Assembly: GCA_008694505.1 (NCBI GenBank)
Contig: VZDJ01000063.1
Location: 1 to 64,000 of the forward strand
Source of the DNA: Cyanoderma ruficeps
Lineage: Eukaryota; Chordata; Aves; Passeriformes; Timaliidae
Length of the DNA: 64,000 bases
Reading direction: 5' to 3'
Shown here: one piece after another, positions 61,481-64,000 of the stretch
Position numbering within the stretch: the first letter of the stretch is position 1
Layout of the letters: each line of letters starts with the position of its first letter
Notes under the pieces: model-generated
Databases searched by the model: none
What the model saw: only the letters and a program-made list of their open reading frames with translations
Told to the model about the DNA's origin: nothing
Made by a program: the position numbers and the translations under genes

Positions 61481-64000
61481 GGATAAGGGAACTGGGCTGT
61501 CTGGAAGCTTTGTTCTCCCTCTGACCTCTGCATGGGAAGAAATATTGGATTCAGTGGTCACCAGACCTTATCTGCAGTCCACCTCCACCTCACCTGAGTG
61601 CAGACAGATTTTCCTTCTTTCCCAGTTAAGGGGAAGGCGCTCCCTGGGGAAATCCCAGGGAGGAGTGAGGTTTGACCTGTCTCATTGCCAAAGTGATCAC
61701 GGTGTGAGTTCAAGAATTTTAACTTCTTTTTTCCTTCTCTTTCTTGGAGGTTGGTGACCCCAATCCTTTCAGGGGGGTGAAAAGGGGCCCTGAAAGTCTC
61801 GGTCCCCACCACCTTCCCTGGGAAAGGAAATTGTGGGTTGCAAGTGCAGCTCTGAAGGCCTGTGGAATTTCCAGGGGAGGCCTGGGATGGGGACAGTGGA
61901 TAAGTTGAGGGGAGCAGGCTGAAAACTGGGATTTACTGGACTTTGCAGCCTTGAACTGAGTTCTGACCCACCCTCACATCTTTGCCTTTCTGCTTGTCTG
62001 AGCATAGGTGAAATCAACACTCTGCGATTAGAAAAAAGAAGAGAAGAGAAAGAAATTAATTACTCCTAACAAAGTTTTAAGATCATGGGTTCTGCCTTCT
62101 GAAAAGTCTCCAAATCCCCCTGAAAAGCCAGGTCTGTGCAGTGCACTTTGCATGCGAGCAGAGTCTAATTCCCTGCCTGATAAAAGCAGAAGGAAAGATA
62201 AAAAAGCCGGCGGGCAAATAGGATTAATTGTGTGTCAGAGGTGCCTAATTAGAAAGAATGATGGACTGGAAGGCAACACACAGGAGGCACGAGTCAGCCC
62301 AAGCTGCTCTCAGTGGCCTCTTCTGTTTCCAGGAGCAGCAGCTCTGGGCAGTGTAAATGCTCCAGGATCAGCAAGTCCCTTTTTCCCATCTGTCCCCTCC
62401 ATCAGGGATCTGGGAAGCCCTTCTCTGGCACCTCTCCTGTGCCAGCCTGACCTTGGGACAATTTCATCCATCCACATCTTTATTTTTTACTCCATCTACC
62501 TTTCCCCTGAAAAATCAACGTGTTCAAGAACCCGTGTCCCTTCTGCCCTCTCCAGTTCAGGGCCTGTCCTGCTGAGCCTTCTCTCCTGCAAGGTTCTTGA
62601 GGATCTGGAATATTTGAGACAAATATTTCTCCTCACTTCCAACCTCAGGGAGCCTCGGAGTCCCTGGACACAGAGTTGGCTTCGTCAGGATTTCTCTGTG
62701 CCCACAGATGGAGCCTGGGTTGCCATCCTAAAAGGAAATAAATGGCCAGCAGTGTTGCTCTGGAATTTTCCATGAAGAAGAGCAGCTGGAGGGGATCTGG
62801 TTATTACACGTGATGGGAGGGTGCCAGTCTCCTCTCCTGCTTAGAGGCTCAGAGAGCGTGAGTGGGACTAATTTCATTTCACCCAAAGCATTCAGCGAAT
62901 CCTTTTCACCATGTAAAATCCATTGCAGTTTTCTCATTAATCCTCCAAAGTACAGACACTTACTCCAGGCCTAATCCCGCTCTGCTATTGTGTTTCTCTA
63001 CTGCAGCCTTCCCTCATCAGCTTAACAAATTCCCTGATTTCAATAGAAGATCCAAAGCTGAACATGCTGGGCATTAAACTGAAACCTTCTCCCAAGGGCT
63101 GCTGCACCTTCCTCATTCCCCAGCCCTGAGCAGGGATGAATCCTGAAAGAAGACAGCAGAGGTGGAGGTCATGAGCTGTGACATTTAAAAATTGCTTCTC
63201 CCAGCCGCTGGCAGGTGAGACAAAAAAACTGCAACGTGTCCCAGGCAAATGAGAATTGATCGCAGCCGGGTTTGGGGGCCAGGTTCTCCTCTTCCCTTTG
63301 TGTCTCTTCTGGGAATGATCCCAATTCACGCGGGGAAATAGATGGAGAGTCCGTGCTGGTGATAAGGGCGCTGGATCTAATTAACAACTTTGTCAAAGGG
63401 CTTTGTTTCAGAGGATCGGCTGCCAGCACCCCCCATCCATCAACGCTGAGCAGCCCTATCTATGCACAGATAGTGCTGAGGAGCTGCTGGAGCACAGCCC
63501 TTCTGCTGGACCCCCTCAGACAGAGCTGCTCTTCCTCCAAGGACTTGGATTTCTTCTCACTTTTGTGCCTTTCTCTCCTTTGTGTTGGTTTTCCTCTCCA
63601 CACTGACTCCCGTCCCTCCTTTCCCTTTGCTGTTGGTTCAGGACCAAGCTATTCCTTTCCCTCATTGCTTTGCCACCCCTAAGATGGGGAATGCTGACCC
63701 TTCCATCTGCTTGGGGTTCCTAAAGGAAAGGCTGAAAGATGGTTATAACAGTATTTTCCTCTCCAACGGCTCGGCTTTGCTCTCCCGTGTCACTTGAGCA
63801 GCTGTTTCCTTCATTTACACCATGAAAATCCTGCTGTTTTCTCCCAGCCCGGGCTGGGGGTCCCCTCCCCAGTGTGAGTTGTGGCAGGGAAGTGTTGCTT
63901 TCTCTCCTGGGTGATTCCTCGAATGGGGTGGGGTTACAAAGGATTTCCAGCCAGGAAAAGCTCAAAATCTCCCTCCGCTGGGTGTCTGTCAAGTTTTAGG
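61481..64000. other. Unique sequence, no gene seen
   Basis: Single-copy DNA to the window edge. An AT-rich part at 62160-62260 (GGATTAATTGTGTG, TGCCTAATTAGAAAG) may be constrained. Frames up to 207 codons lack domains. Confidence 0.5.

Overview
The window is vertebrate nuclear DNA, almost certainly from a bird. The main support is the interspersed repeats. Every transposable element I recognise is a CR1-type LINE, most are short 5'-truncated copies of the 3' end, and they cover only a few percent of the 64 kb. There are no Alu, L1 or B-type elements. A turtle or crocodile is a weaker alternative. The species and chromosome cannot be read from the sequence.

I find no protein-coding gene, RNA gene or CRISPR array. 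The open frames reach 280 codons, but they lie in GC-rich or simple-repeat sequence, show no recognisable domain (apart from the CR1 reverse-transcriptase remnant) and often overlap equally long frames on the other strand. The window therefore reads as intergenic DNA or part of a very large intron. I cannot exclude short exons, which are hard to see by eye.

Layout: positions 1-1350 hold a nested repeat. A CpG-dense segment of about 175 bp occurs twice, 749 bp apart, at about 98% identity. Between the copies is an AT-richer array of 119-126 bp units, and after the second copy is an array of 76-81 bp units. From 1351 to 23754 the sequence is mostly unique, with CR1 3' ends at 2391 and 13218 and a two-phase tetranucleotide microsatellite at 5731. 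At 23755-24560 lies an old, frameshifted minus-strand CR1/L3-type reverse-transcriptase remnant. Further CR1 3' ends lie at 26240, 34589, 37514, 45834, 47798 and 52951. Other repeats are a 23-bp minisatellite (38036-38290), a GGAA microsatellite interrupted by a 285-base assembly gap (43385-43669) and a heptamer repeat at 61435.

Between the repeats several AT-rich blocks with many TAAT/ATTA and AATTA words look like candidate conserved non-coding elements (5240-5520, 24830-25330, 32690-32930, 39540-39830, 41990-42420, 44380-45060, 48420-48800, 52110-52610). Alignment to other birds would be needed to show this. There is no gene set to assemble into a pathway. The most unusual piece is the 5' nested repeat, and the most informative is the ancient CR1 reverse-transcriptase fragment. 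I see no sign of a new multi-gene system here.
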